From the NCBI RefSeq assembly GCF_001402795.1, contig NZ_LIRE01000676.1, forward strand, positions 1 to 64,000: a DNA stretch of 64,000 bases. The letters are read 5' to 3'. This document shows positions 14,869 to 24,290 of the stretch, piece by piece. Source of the DNA: Pseudanabaena sp. 'Roaring Creek'. Lineage in GTDB: Bacteria; Cyanobacteriota; Cyanobacteriia; Pseudanabaenales; Pseudanabaenaceae. Each line of letters begins with the position of its first letter. The stretch's first letter is position 1. The translations under genes and the position numbers were made by a program. The notes under the pieces are model-generated. The model was not told where the DNA came from, made no database searches, and saw nothing but the letters and a program-made list of their open reading frames with translations.

Positions 14869-17275
14869 TGAAGTTTCTCCTTTGAGAAGTATTGTAGACA
14901 AAAGAACCGTAAGTTTGTTGAGAAGTCGTTACCCGAACGTCGGGGGCAATTTTACTATCTAGGTTTCGGGCAAAAGTTGCTTGTTTAAGAGTCACTGTTC
15001 TAGCTTGATCGAAACCACAGTCAACTTGAGTTCCTTCTGAGATCACCATCAGATTACCATTTTGTAGCCCACGATATTCCAAGCTATTTGAAACTGTTGA
15101 AGCTCTCAACTGCCCGTCTGAGAAGCCAACGCGATCGCCACTGCGAATAGTTGGATAGTACCACGCTATTTTTTTAGATACGACTGCATCGTTAATCCCA
15201 ATCATCCTTAAATCGGTTTCCAATAATAGTACTGCATCAGCCTGAGTCTTCGCATAGGGAAGATCGATTAAATCGCTATCAGTATAACGAAGCAAGATAT
15301 TAGCTGGGTATGCTCCGACCAAATCGGAAGAAGCATAATACTTATTGTAGGTATAATTCCTTCCTGCATTAGGATTGGCGACAAGTTGAACTTCTCTTGC
15401 ATTTCCCCATTTTTTGATTTGGGCTTGAGCTACTGGTGGTTTGCCTTTCTTAATTGATTTGGTTGCTTCATTTGCAGCTTCTGTAAAATTACTCCCTTGA
15501 GCCGAATCATTCAATGAAATTTCTTCGTACAATTCGGCATAATCAAAAGGTTCAGAAGAATATTTATTTGTAATACCTGTATTGATAGCATCGACAAATA
15601 CTTGCCTAATAACGCTGGTATAAGCCTCATCCCCAGTAAATAGGTATTCAGGTCTATAATCTCCAACTTTGCGAGTAATCTCAGGGAGGTACGGATTGAA
15701 TACAGGGCTTTTTGTGTAGGCAAATGCTGACTTAAAGCTAGATTCAGACTTTAGCCAGAATGGTTCAGAGTCAGTAGGGTTAGCAGTCACGATCCCAACA
15801 TAATACTCGTCATCAATTACTTGGATGCCGTTCTGAGTCTTGTACTGTACTGGAATATTACCCCGAACAACTGTGTCGGGGGAAAGGTCTGTATATTTTT
15901 GGATCTCTATAGTAAATGGGGTTGGAGTAGATTTCCCGTAAATAGATCTTAATGGTGCAGTCTCTACTCCCGAAGTGCCACTTATCGGAATCTTTTGAAA
16001 ATCACAAAGTTCGGCAGTGTACTTAGATGTCAAGTACGTGGCATTTGATACGGCAGGAGGACTAGCATATATTGATTCTAATTTAGTCGATTCTTTTTGG
16101 AATCGTACATACTTCCAACCTGTGGTTGTAGTTCCAATCATATACTTCGCGTTATTAAGTACTATTTGGTTCCCGTTTACTGAGATTACATTTACAGAAT
16201 CGGGATTAGCAAACAGTCTTACCTGTTTTCCTTGATTAACTGCGCTCACGGAAAAAACAGAAAATATCGATTTGTAGGTATAAGTGACAACTTGCTCCTC
16301 TATTTGTTGCCAAAAGAGGCTTGGAGATCCTTCTAACCTGAATGATGTCCCAGATCCTTGGGCAATATCAATACCGCGATACATGTAGCCATATATCTTA
16401 GTCGTTTCTTGAATCACGACATTATCGACCAATTGAGTTTTCGTATAGATTTTCTTTGGACCAGATACATCAAAGTTTGAATCTAGCGATTTAAGCACTC
16501 CCGATGCTTCTTGGGGGGATAAAGTACTAGCCTCTTTACCCTGTTCAGATGTTTGCAAAACTGGCTGAATCGGTAGCAGCAAAGCATCAACTTGATCGAA
16601 TGGATCTCTTGAAAACTCACCAGTAATCGCAACTCTGTCGATAATTGGTAATATCGGATTGCGTTTTTTCGTTCCCGAATCTATGACGACTGAATCTGGC
16701 ATGTAGTAGCTACCAACTCCATCAATAGGAATCAGTTTTACTGAGTCAACATCTGAAAAGCGCACAAAGCATCCAATTCTTCGGCAATTCGTTTTTAATA
16801 TTTCTTCAAAAGTCGTCTCTGACTGGGTAGGACTATAAAATATTCCTGGTCCACTATATGAAACACCTAAATATGCTGCGATCGCAGCTACGTTTAATCC
16901 TGAAGCAAATTTGAATCGAGAAAAGTTATCTCTTTGTAAGAACGGGTTCAGGTTTACCTTTCTTTGGCACAACGCTTTCCACTTGGATTCTAGTTGTACT
17001 GATACATCATAGACATCGATATCACCCCGACCGTAGCGAGATCTATGTATCGATACGCCAGCGGCAGCAACTACAAATCCTAATCCTTCAATACTAATTT
17101 GTGTTAAATCGGGGTAAGCATTAGCAATTGTTTGGGCGATCGCATAAGTACAGCTTTTATAGACAATTTCCCCAGTTGGGTAGTCTTCGATCTTATCTGT
17201 CCAACGAAGGCTTCCGACCTGCAATGAATATGGCAACGAAGGATATGATGTAAGAACCTGCGTGACTGTGGACAT
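14852..17275 (-). CDS. Large tail-tip/baseplate hub-like protein, 807 residues
   Basis: Soluble mixed alpha/beta protein with no signal peptide. Landmarks are an N-terminal beta segment (LPYSLQVGSLRWTDKIEDYP), a FEEILKTNCRRIGCFVRFSD stretch near residue 157, and a C-terminal region with SDLIDLPYAKTQADAVLLLE and RSGDRVGFSDGQLRAS. The layout of a ring-like N-terminus followed by strands with RxGDRV recalls gp27/gpD-type hub proteins, but I do not see enough to be sure. It lies first in the tail-tip operon after DUF6527. Confidence 0.5.
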   Translation of the reverse strand: MSTVTQVLTSYPSLPYSLQVGSLRWTDKIEDYPTGEIVYKSCTYAIAQTIANAYPDLTQISIEGLGFVVAAAGVSIHRSRYGRGDIDVYDVSVQLESKWKALCQRKVNLNPFLQRDNFSRFKFASGLNVAAIAAYLGVSYSGPGIFYSPTQSETTFEEILKTNCRRIGCFVRFSDVDSVKLIPIDGVGSYYMPDSVVIDSGTKKRNPILPIIDRVAITGEFSRDPFDQVDALLLPIQPVLQTSEQGKEASTLSPQEASGVLKSLDSNFDVSGPKKIYTKTQLVDNVVIQETTKIYGYMYRGIDIAQGSGTSFRLEGSPSLFWQQIEEQVVTYTYKSIFSVFSVSAVNQGKQVRLFANPDSVNVISVNGNQIVLNNAKYMIGTTTTGWKYVRFQKESTKLESIYASPPAVSNATYLTSKYTAELCDFQKIPISGTSGVETAPLRSIYGKSTPTPFTIEIQKYTDLSPDTVVRGNIPVQYKTQNGIQVIDDEYYVGIVTANPTDSEPFWLKSESSFKSAFAYTKSPVFNPYLPEITRKVGDYRPEYLFTGDEAYTSVIRQVFVDAINTGITNKYSSEPFDYAELYEEISLNDSAQGSNFTEAANEATKSIKKGKPPVAQAQIKKWGNAREVQLVANPNAGRNYTYNKYYASSDLVGAYPANILLRYTDSDLIDLPYAKTQADAVLLLETDLRMIGINDAVVSKKIAWYYPTIRSGDRVGFSDGQLRASTVSNSLEYRGLQNGNLMVISEGTQVDCGFDQARTVTLKQATFARNLDSKIAPDVRVTTSQQTYGSFVYNTSQRRNFNAPQQ

Positions 17276-17529
17276 TAAACGCTCTCTAAATCGACGATTT
17301 TCCCAGCTAACTCATGACTGCAATCATTTAGAAACTGCCATTGCCCATTGGTTATAAATGAATGACATGTATCCAACTTCTCAGCATTGACAAGTATTGA
17401 CGGACGGAAGGTTGGATTATCCTTGTCCCCTGTTAATGACCATCGGCTATCAAGCAAATGGTGCGTTTTGCATCCTGGGCAATAAACTAAATATCCATCA
17501 TCAACTTTCCTGAGCTTTCCTAATTTCAT
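17275..17529 (-). CDS. DUF6527-type protein
   Basis: The sequence matches the DUF6527 pattern: YLVYCPGCKTHHLLDSRWSL, then GDKDNPTFRPSILV, CHSFITNGQWQFLNDCSHEL and AGKIVDL. The family is small, has conserved Cys and His that may bind zinc, and is common in phages, but its function is unknown. The full family length is present (84 residues). Its stop codon overlaps the start of the hub-like gene. Confidence 0.8.
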   Translation of the reverse strand: MKLGKLRKVDDGYLVYCPGCKTHHLLDSRWSLTGDKDNPTFRPSILVNAEKLDTCHSFITNGQWQFLNDCSHELAGKIVDLESV

Positions 17530-17643
17530 GATATTTTGAAAGTGATATCCCGATCATTCTTAATCGATCGCCAATTAAGCCACATCCAATCGCTAAATAG
17601 GCGATCGCAATATCCTGAAAGCAAACTTTGTCTAAGGAGAATT

Positions 17644-17829
17644 ATGAAAAATGGCGCTCAACTTTGTGGTTGTGACGATTGCAAAAAAAATAAGCGCTCA
17701 AAATCTGATTGCGGTTGTGGTGGTAAGGGCAAGAAATTAGCACAGCCAAAAAAGTTGCTCAAACTTGACTCTACAAAATCCCCTGAATATACCATTGCAT
17801 TCCTGGAAGCCAGAAAGATTTATAGCTAA
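17644..17829 (+). CDS. Small Cys-rich protein, 61 residues
   Basis: The ATG at 17644 follows TAAGGAGAATT. The N-terminal 30 residues are rich in cysteine and glycine (LCGCDDCKK and DCGCGGKG), followed by a lysine-rich stretch. The CxCxxC and CxC spacings suggest metal binding. It is the first plus-strand gene of the head block, five bases before the next start. Confidence 0.6.
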   Translation: MKNGAQLCGCDDCKKNKRSKSDCGCGGKGKKLAQPKKLLKLDSTKSPEYTIAFLEARKIYS

Positions 17830-17833
17830 GAAC

Positions 17834-20308
17834 ATGCAATCAAATAATGCCTACCTAATTGGCGCAATGCTCGATCCCCTTGTTGCCGAATTTATGTCTC
17901 CCGCTTACTGTGAGGCAAGGCTTGAGGTTGAAATTCGCATGGATGAATTGCGCCATAATTGCCCATCTCGCGCTGGGTTCGTTTGTGTTGCAGATCCTCG
18001 CGTCAAGGGGGGGCATTACTACAGGAAACATGTTGAAGGTGAAGGCGTAAATGCTTTACCTCCTAGCCGACTTGAAAAAGCATTGGATCGACATGAGGAA
18101 AGATCTCAAAACGGTGGTCTTAGTACTCTTGGTAAAGTTGCGATCACCAGTGGCTTAGCTGTCGGTGGATTGGCTGGGATTGGTGCGATCGCTAATTCTG
18201 GGCGATCGCCTGTTGCTGGGGAAGAAGTCAAGTCAACAAACACTGCGGCAACCCCAACTACCCCAAAAGCGACTACTACGCCATCAGCTACGTATTCAGC
18301 AGCAAGGCAGCAAGCATTATTGTCGCCAAGATTTAGGCGAATGGGTTCTAAGGATGAAACCGTTAATAATGGAGTAATAACAGTGCCGCCGATGGATTCC
18401 CCACAGGCAGCAAGGCGAAAACGTGGACAACCTCAGTATGTGCAGAGTACTACTCCTACTGTGACTTCTACTGGCGGATACGTTCATCCATCACCCATAC
18501 CCCCTTGGTCGCCATCTTTAATACCAACAAATAGTAATGCTAAATCTAAAGGCTTTCAGGAAGCATTAGCGAAAGTTGGCATGGCTCCTACTGGTACGGC
18601 TCAGTCGCCATCATTAATACCTGTAACTTCTGTTACTCCTTCAACTGAGACTGTGACCTCCAATCCCGAACCCACTCAGCCAAAAACAAGGGTAATTTCT
18701 GCCAAACCAACTATCATTTCTAATCCGAAGGCAGCGACACAAAGGGCAGAGGAAGCAATCAAATCAGGGTATCAAACGAACGCGATCGCGGATGTTGCAG
18801 GTACTTATGGCTATAAATCCTTGACTGGCATCAAGGAAATGCTTTCAACCAAAGGAGTAATCTCGAAGGGCAGCAAAGGGAATGATGAATTATCTAGCAT
18901 GATAGACAATCATATGCTCGTCGGGCATGAATTATTAGTTCAAACTGAAGCGAAGAACGGTCGTCAACGTGGGTTTGGCAAGGACAATATTGGTATGGCT
19001 AGGATACCAATGTATACAACTGTAGAAACTCTGACGCAAGAAGCTACTGCGATTTCAAGTGGTGTAGGTACGCTAGCCCAAAGAATACCAAAAGCACGCA
19101 AGCTGGCTGAGGCGATTACCGAAAAACTGAACGATCCTGAATTGAATGACGAACAAAGGGTTCATCTATCTTCTTATCGCGATAATTTGACTATTGGGAT
19201 TGGGATAAATGAGGCAAAGCTTGCGCGATCGCAAACATTAAAGATACCCTCACGAGTTCCATATACTCCTACTCCTGATGATGGCAGTCATCCTCTTGGT
19301 CCACCTGCTAAAAGCACTGAAAGCCGACCCATTTCAGCTTTAACCAAACAATTAAGTACTATGCCAGCATCAAAGTTGGCAGCAAAAATTGAGAAAGAGG
19401 CAAATATTGGGGATAATGCTCCATTCTGGTACGCTCTGAAACGTACACCAGTGCAGGAAAAGCCCACAGTATCTCAAGCAATAAAAGGTGCTTATAAGCA
19501 GATGACCGATCCTGTTGGAAAGGAATTTATTAAAGACTTCCATGATTTTCATCTAATTGATGGTTCTACTGATATTCCACCTATGCGAAGGAGTAAAAAC
19601 AATCCTCAGAAAAGCCCTGAACCCTCAACGACGCAGGTTAATACTGTGAGTAAACCTAAACCCAGTGTTGCCGAGGTGAAACCAGCAACCAAGCCTGATA
19701 GTGGAATCCTTAAAGTTACAAATCCTGACGGCAAGGAACAAACAGTTCCCATTGAAAAATCAACTGCTACGAAACCCACTAAAGATCCTTCTGAGATATC
19801 GAGTCAAAAAGCATCTGATGCATTAGAGCGTGTTGAGGCTGCAAAAAACCGAATAAAAGCAGTTACAGACAATATTCTTGAGCATGTCTTGAAAGGTGAT
19901 GCTCATGATTATCTGCACCTCTTAGATAATCAACCTAAAACAATCGCAACATTTAATAAACATTCAACGCAAGAACAGAAAGATATAGTGACCAAGGCGA
20001 TCGCAAAGTTGAACTCATCCATCAAGCATCCTGAAGCCAATATGTTTTACGAGGATATGCACTCAAGGCTTACAGGCAAGAAGAAACTGCCTAAAATCGA
20101 GCAAGCTAGTCCCTCAACCCCGAACCCATCAGCAAGAGCCGAGCGAGATGCCCCCTCAACCCCGAACCCACCCGTAAAGAAACAGAGGAAATCTAAAGCA
20201 GATAGGGAAGTCAAAAAAACTATTAAAGACTCGTTTATTGATCGCGATATCTATTCCCTCGCCAGAGAGAGAGCTAAACAGCAATTTCTTCGGAGGGTTG
20301 CAGCTTGA
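17834..20308 (+). CDS. Large low-complexity virion-type protein upstream of Mu F-like gene
   Basis: The ATG at 17834 follows the preceding stop by four bases; a longer frame would overlap it. The N-terminus has a two-Cys segment HNCPSRAGFVCVADPRVKGG, then a glycine-rich hydrophobic stretch near residues 97-122 (SGLAVGGLAGIGAIA) that may span or enter a membrane. A long Pro/Ser/Thr-rich linker follows, then a helical domain near residues 300-480. The C-terminus carries two copies of PSTPNP, encoded by the dispersed element. It is not recognised; position suggests a minor or internal head protein. Confidence 0.55.
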   Translation: MQSNNAYLIGAMLDPLVAEFMSPAYCEARLEVEIRMDELRHNCPSRAGFVCVADPRVKGGHYYRKHVEGEGVNALPPSRLEKALDRHEERSQNGGLSTLGKVAITSGLAVGGLAGIGAIANSGRSPVAGEEVKSTNTAATPTTPKATTTPSATYSAARQQALLSPRFRRMGSKDETVNNGVITVPPMDSPQAARRKRGQPQYVQSTTPTVTSTGGYVHPSPIPPWSPSLIPTNSNAKSKGFQEALAKVGMAPTGTAQSPSLIPVTSVTPSTETVTSNPEPTQPKTRVISAKPTIISNPKAATQRAEEAIKSGYQTNAIADVAGTYGYKSLTGIKEMLSTKGVISKGSKGNDELSSMIDNHMLVGHELLVQTEAKNGRQRGFGKDNIGMARIPMYTTVETLTQEATAISSGVGTLAQRIPKARKLAEAITEKLNDPELNDEQRVHLSSYRDNLTIGIGINEAKLARSQTLKIPSRVPYTPTPDDGSHPLGPPAKSTESRPISALTKQLSTMPASKLAAKIEKEANIGDNAPFWYALKRTPVQEKPTVSQAIKGAYKQMTDPVGKEFIKDFHDFHLIDGSTDIPPMRRSKNNPQKSPEPSTTQVNTVSKPKPSVAEVKPATKPDSGILKVTNPDGKEQTVPIEKSTATKPTKDPSEISSQKASDALERVEAAKNRIKAVTDNILEHVLKGDAHDYLHLLDNQPKTIATFNKHSTQEQKDIVTKAIAKLNSSIKHPEANMFYEDMHSRLTGKKKLPKIEQASPSTPNPSARAERDAPSTPNPPVKKQRKSKADREVKKTIKDSFIDRDIYSLARERAKQQFLRRVAA
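20111..20127 (-). repeat. Dispersed 17-bp element, copy 4 (exact, in frame)
   Basis: Reverse-orientation exact copy, read as PSTPNPS in the large virion-type protein. Confidence 0.85.
20153..20169 (-). repeat. Dispersed 17-bp element, copy 5 (exact, in frame)
   Basis: Second exact reverse copy, 42 bases (14 codons) after copy 4 and in the same frame, read as PSTPNPP. Confidence 0.85.
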
Positions 20309-21006
20309 TTCCCGATTACCTTAAACTGCCACCATTGTTAGCCATAGACCTATTAAAAAGTCGAATATCTCTACCTATTGATTTCAAAGGTTTGGATGCT
20401 CGACTCCATGACTATGCATTTATGGTTTCGGGATTAATGCGGGCAGACTTGCTAGAAACTACCAAGAAATTGCTATTGCGATCGCTTGAGAATGGCGAAT
20501 CAGCTAGTGATTTTGCCGAGAACTTGCAAAAGGCGATCATGAATTCTGGGTGGAGTCTTACTGGTACACATGTAAAAACGATATTCACGATGAATATTAA
20601 CAAGATTAACTGGGATGGTAGAAAGTCTCAGATGACTAGCCCAGCAATGCGAAAAGCCCGTCCGATCTGGATTTGGAGGTGGAGAGATAGTCCAATCGCT
20701 CCTAGACTTGAGCATCAAAAGCTCAATAATAAAGGTATTCCAGCAGATCACCCATTCTGGGAGTCAATTTCTTTCCCCTGTGGATATGGTTGTAGGTGTT
20801 CTGCATTTTGCGCTACGGAGGATTATTGCAAACGAAACGGGATCGAAATACTAACTACCCCACCCGATATTAGATTAATTGTCGATCCACCCTTTCGCCG
20901 CAAATCAGACAATAAGACGAGGGAACAGATTTTAAAGCCTGGATTAGCAAGGCTTTCCCCGGACCTGCGATCGCAGGTAGCAAGAGAACTAAAGGTGAAA
21001 ATATAA
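20305..21006 (+). CDS. Mu F-like minor head protein
   Basis: The C-terminal half matches the phage Mu F domain: WIWRWRDSPIAPRLEHQKLN, then ADHPFWESISFPCGYGCRCS. In that family D-x-R...H...G....HP-FW...P-P-x-x-x-x-CRC is the conserved pattern. The first 100 residues are helical. Mu F-like proteins contact the portal and act early in head assembly. It starts with TTG overlapping the previous stop, and is followed with no gap by the Mu gpG-like gene. Normally a portal gene lies just before; none is present here. Confidence 0.8.
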   Translation: MIPDYLKLPPLLAIDLLKSRISLPIDFKGLDARLHDYAFMVSGLMRADLLETTKKLLLRSLENGESASDFAENLQKAIMNSGWSLTGTHVKTIFTMNINKINWDGRKSQMTSPAMRKARPIWIWRWRDSPIAPRLEHQKLNNKGIPADHPFWESISFPCGYGCRCSAFCATEDYCKRNGIEILTTPPDIRLIVDPPFRRKSDNKTREQILKPGLARLSPDLRSQVARELKVKI

Positions 21007-21455
21007 TGGCTGACCTAACAACAATCTCAATCGAATTTATAGATCGCGCTATTCAAGAGAAACTGAAGGAGATCGCCGACAGTGTTGCCGATCCATCAGA
21101 TTTAATGGACGAAATAGGTCAGATAGTCCTGTTAGGAACCGACTTACGATGGGGAAACGAAGTAGATCCTAATGGCATTCGCTGGGCTGAGGATTCAGCA
21201 TATACTCGCGCCCAGAAAATAGCAAAGGGTCGAATCGACAAAATTATGCAAGACACTGGGAGGGGTCGTGCATCAATCCATTACCAAGTCAACAAAGACA
21301 AGGTTGTAATCGGGACAAATGTTGGCTATCTTGTTGATTTTCAGCTTGGAACAAACGGTCAGAAGAAGAGGGTATTTCTTGGGGTATCCAAGGATGATGA
21401 GACTGAAATAATGCTTGCGGCAAATGCTTATATTCAGAATGCAATCAACTCTTAA
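21006..21455 (+). CDS. Mu gpG-like virion morphogenesis protein
   Basis: Recognised from the order NEVDPNGIRWAEDSAYTRAQ, MQDTGRGRASIHYQV, VVIGTNVGYLVDFQLG and RVFLGVSKDDE, which follows the Mu gpG / tail-completion pattern (W, tG.L, vGt..YA.ihq.G, R.flG.s..d). These proteins join head and tail. The 149-residue length is normal. Its ATG overlaps the previous stop codon. A dispersed element copy follows the stop by a few bases. Confidence 0.75.
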   Translation: MADLTTISIEFIDRAIQEKLKEIADSVADPSDLMDEIGQIVLLGTDLRWGNEVDPNGIRWAEDSAYTRAQKIAKGRIDKIMQDTGRGRASIHYQVNKDKVVIGTNVGYLVDFQLGTNGQKKRVFLGVSKDDETEIMLAANAYIQNAINS

Positions 21456-21462
21456 CTCGGAT

Positions 21463-21479
21463 GGGTTCGGGGTTGAGGG
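21463..21479 (+). repeat. Dispersed 17-bp element, copy 6 (exact)
   Basis: Exact copy in the 31-base gap between the gpG-like gene and the inverted regulator/HicB/ParB cassette, that is, at the cassette junction. Confidence 0.85.
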
Positions 21480-21486
21480 ACTAAGA

Positions 21487-23400
21487 TCAGCAATTTGAGA
21501 ATAAATGGCTAGGTAAGGTTGCGCTATTTGCTACTTTTTGAATCCTGGCAAACATTTGCTCGTTTGAAACGATATAGTCGCATTTCACACCACAAGACTT
21601 TGCAGCGTAGGGCAGTAACCCATTGGTGCAAAAAGGATCGAGAAAGGTATCTGAAGGATCGCAAAATATATTTACTAGGCTTGGATGAATAATGTCTCCA
21701 CGTTCCGAAACTTTTAGCCCATATTCCCGCATGATTGTATCGCTTCTACCGGTAAATACTAGCAAATGAAAGCATTCCTGTGTCCTGATAAATGGTGAGA
21801 TTATCGTTGATGTGGTAATCGTGACAATTGGTTTTGAATATTTGCTGACTGGTTTATTATCAATCGATCTGAGATACAGCTTTTGCATGTTGCTGACATT
21901 GTTCTCAAGTTCTTCGATAATGGCGTATGACAAGTCCGATGGGCAGAGAATTACTACAATGCCATCTTCATCTAGCATGTCTCGTAGGCGATCGCAATGT
22001 TCAAAAAACTCGTCAATAACTGTATCTTCCATCGTGATACGGGTGATTATCACAGGATAAGTGACATTAGTGGATTGTGAATAGCTTGTTAGGGTTTCAT
22101 TAAAGCCTCTTGGTGTATATTCTTCAAAAATCCTTTTACGCTTCTCGATGTCAACTTTGTGGGTAGATTCTTCAGCAAATCCAATTTGTCCTGATATTGG
22201 ATGCACCACTAAGTTAAGCATTGGGTCAGCATCAGCCTGTGGGTTTACTGCTAGAATTTTTTGCCCTTTAGAGATATTTTCAGCCGCTTGCCTTTGAAGA
22301 TAATCAAAATATTTTTCTTCAATATCTTTATAAAAATTGGTAATTGCTTTGAAAGCAATATCGATATGAATTTCAAACCAACACTCATTTTGAGATGAAA
22401 TACGAATCAATTCTTTAAGGAATTCTTCTTTTGGAAATCCTGTTTTCCGTTTTGCCCCTTTACCGACCTCATAATAGTCAGTGGATAAGGGCAATCTATT
22501 ATCGTTGTAGTGATCCTCTGCCGATTGTAACAATGAAGGTATCAACTCAGCTAGCTCAGACTGTTCTCGAATACTAGCGCTGAACTGTTTATAGATTTCG
22601 GTGCGAACTTTTTCCCATACTAACCAAGCTTTCCATCTACTCGATTCGATCTTCTTTCTCGTCTCTTTTAGCAATCGGATTAATTTCACCTGCTTTGCTT
22701 GAAGCATGGGATCGCTTAACCGCATCCTTGCAAACCAGATCTGATCGTCATCCGGGAGTTGCCCAATTTCGCGGGCTTCATAAATTGAAAATCGTTGGTC
22801 TTTACTTTGCGAATCGTCCTTGACCTTGATCGCTTTTTGGAATGAGGGATATACATCATTCATCTCAGCAACAAGCTTATTAATGAATTTGTATGAAATG
22901 CGCCAAATGGTTATAGTTGAGGCTTCGATCGATGTCCATAAAGCTACAGTATGAAGATCTTGGGTTTTATCTAACAGGTGGCACACCACCTTGAGAGCAT
23001 ACCAATCAGGCACTTTTCGCCCCTGCAACGTAAGAAGACAGACCTCTGCCTGAATATCGGTCATCTCACGAACAATACAAGGAGCATATTCTTTTTCCAG
23101 CACCCACAAAGCGACAAATGTGTGATGCCCACGTACTAGCCTAAATTTCCCGTTAGGCATTGGACGAACGACGATGGGTGCGCTGGTGTCGTATCCATTC
23201 GTGCGGATCTTGGCAACCAGTCTTTCGACCTCCTCCTCCTCCACATTAATGTCCATACCGATAAGTTGCGAGTATTTTTCGCTGTGTTGCGCTGGATTAA
23301 TTGGATCGGGTTCGATTTCTTTGAGTGGTATCTCCCGAATAGGCTCCGTTGCAACCTCCGCATATTGGGCTGGATCGAATAAAGTGGTCTGATTAGTCAT
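21487..23400 (-). CDS. ParB-like nuclease domain fused to a degenerate DNA methyltransferase
   Basis: Residues 18-120 form a ParB N-terminal domain: IPLKEIEPDPINPAQ, then PIVVRPMPNGKFRLVRGHHT. A helical middle follows. The last 150 residues resemble an N6/N4 DNA methylase in permuted order: an FRTQEC-like strand region and DPFCTNGLLPYAAKS, in place of the usual DPFAGSGTT SAM-binding loop. No DPPY-type catalytic motif is visible where it is expected, so the methylase half may be inactive or divergent. ParB-methylase fusions are common in phages. It overlaps the HicB-like gene by eight bases. Confidence 0.65.
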   Translation of the reverse strand: MTNQTTLFDPAQYAEVATEPIREIPLKEIEPDPINPAQHSEKYSQLIGMDINVEEEEVERLVAKIRTNGYDTSAPIVVRPMPNGKFRLVRGHHTFVALWVLEKEYAPCIVREMTDIQAEVCLLTLQGRKVPDWYALKVVCHLLDKTQDLHTVALWTSIEASTITIWRISYKFINKLVAEMNDVYPSFQKAIKVKDDSQSKDQRFSIYEAREIGQLPDDDQIWFARMRLSDPMLQAKQVKLIRLLKETRKKIESSRWKAWLVWEKVRTEIYKQFSASIREQSELAELIPSLLQSAEDHYNDNRLPLSTDYYEVGKGAKRKTGFPKEEFLKELIRISSQNECWFEIHIDIAFKAITNFYKDIEEKYFDYLQRQAAENISKGQKILAVNPQADADPMLNLVVHPISGQIGFAEESTHKVDIEKRKRIFEEYTPRGFNETLTSYSQSTNVTYPVIITRITMEDTVIDEFFEHCDRLRDMLDEDGIVVILCPSDLSYAIIEELENNVSNMQKLYLRSIDNKPVSKYSKPIVTITTSTIISPFIRTQECFHLLVFTGRSDTIMREYGLKVSERGDIIHPSLVNIFCDPSDTFLDPFCTNGLLPYAAKSCGVKCDYIVSNEQMFARIQKVANSATLPSHLFSNC

Positions 23401-23623
23401 TTACGTCAATGGTGATTAAAGACATGGTATAAATCTCTTCTTTAGGTAATTGTATGCCTGTTTTCTTCGCAAGTGCAAGATATGCGGCGATCGCCTGTGT
23501 TAAACCTTTTTCCTCTTGAGTCAGCGATCGCGCAAAAATAAGGCATCCGGGTAATTCAGGAATTGTTGTTAAGTAGCCACCATCAGGTAGTTTCTTGCGA
23601 ATTAGATGAAATCTTCTTTTCAT
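23393..23623 (-). CDS. HicB-like antitoxin-type protein, no HicA visible
   Basis: The 76-residue product has the HicB beginning: KLPDGGYLTTIPELPGCLIFA, then a helix with EEKGLTQAIAAYLALAKKTG and IQLPKE. This fits the HicB/UPF0150 N-terminal fold. The usual C-terminal DNA-binding helix is short or lacking, and no HicA-type toxin with a double-stranded-RNA-binding fold lies next to it. It overlaps the regulator and ParB genes by a few bases, so it acts in their operon. Confidence 0.65.
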   Translation of the reverse strand: MKRRFHLIRKKLPDGGYLTTIPELPGCLIFARSLTQEEKGLTQAIAAYLALAKKTGIQLPKEEIYTMSLITIDVND

Positions 23624-24171
23624 AGCGCCGAAACCTCATTGGATGGGATACGCATTCCTTCAGCCACAAATACTACAGCAATTTTATTTGGATCTGCTTT
23701 ATGTTTATACTCACCAATCCCACCATAGTTGTCGATTAGGATATAGTTTTCTTCTAAAGGATTTACCCCGGACTCGGTTAAATAAATTGCCTCTAGCGGA
23801 AAAAATGATTGAATTGTTCGTTTAAGCGCACTTGCAATCACAAATAACTCTTCGGCTGGGCATGTCCTACCATCGAGTTGCTCAATTTTTGAGAGTTTAG
23901 ACTTATCTAAAGCTGCCCCTGAGTTATAACCAAGCTTTCTTAATTTGTTTTCCACTTCTTCAATGCTTGATGGAAGCGTGGTTAAAGTATGCCCAGCCTT
24001 AATTCTGTAATAGGCAATATTTTTTGCTACAAAATCTCTAAGGATTTTTAATGCTCCCAGCCTATTTACGACCTTAGATATTTCTTCTTCAAGATCTGCC
24101 TGAGACATGCCAACATCCGATCGAGTGTCTGCGATCTTTCTGGCTATACGTTGACGTAGGTATTTTGGCAT
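23620..24171 (-). CDS. XRE-type regulator
   Basis: The ATG at 24171 (MPKYLRQRIARKIADTRSDV) was preferred over the longer frame, whose first 39 residues look non-coding. It has a helical N-terminus (GMSQADLEEEISKVVNRLGA), then KLSKIEQLDGRTCPAEELFV near residue 120, which looks like the second half of an HTH with its terminal helices. The C-terminus GIGEYKHKADPNKIAVVFVA resembles an effector-binding or dimerisation strand. It heads the minus-strand cassette inside the head genes and is divergent from the DUF2213 gene, 119 bases away. Confidence 0.55.
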   Translation of the reverse strand: MPKYLRQRIARKIADTRSDVGMSQADLEEEISKVVNRLGALKILRDFVAKNIAYYRIKAGHTLTTLPSSIEEVENKLRKLGYNSGAALDKSKLSKIEQLDGRTCPAEELFVIASALKRTIQSFFPLEAIYLTESGVNPLEENYILIDNYGGIGEYKHKADPNKIAVVFVAEGMRIPSNEVSAL

Positions 24172-24290
24172 CGTTATAAATCGTGGTAGTGATTCGATTT
24201 TGACATGAAATCGATATGTTATAGCGTATTTGATCGCCAATTTCGCGAACGTCGTAAAAACATATCGAGGATAAGCGAAAGTTTGCATTA

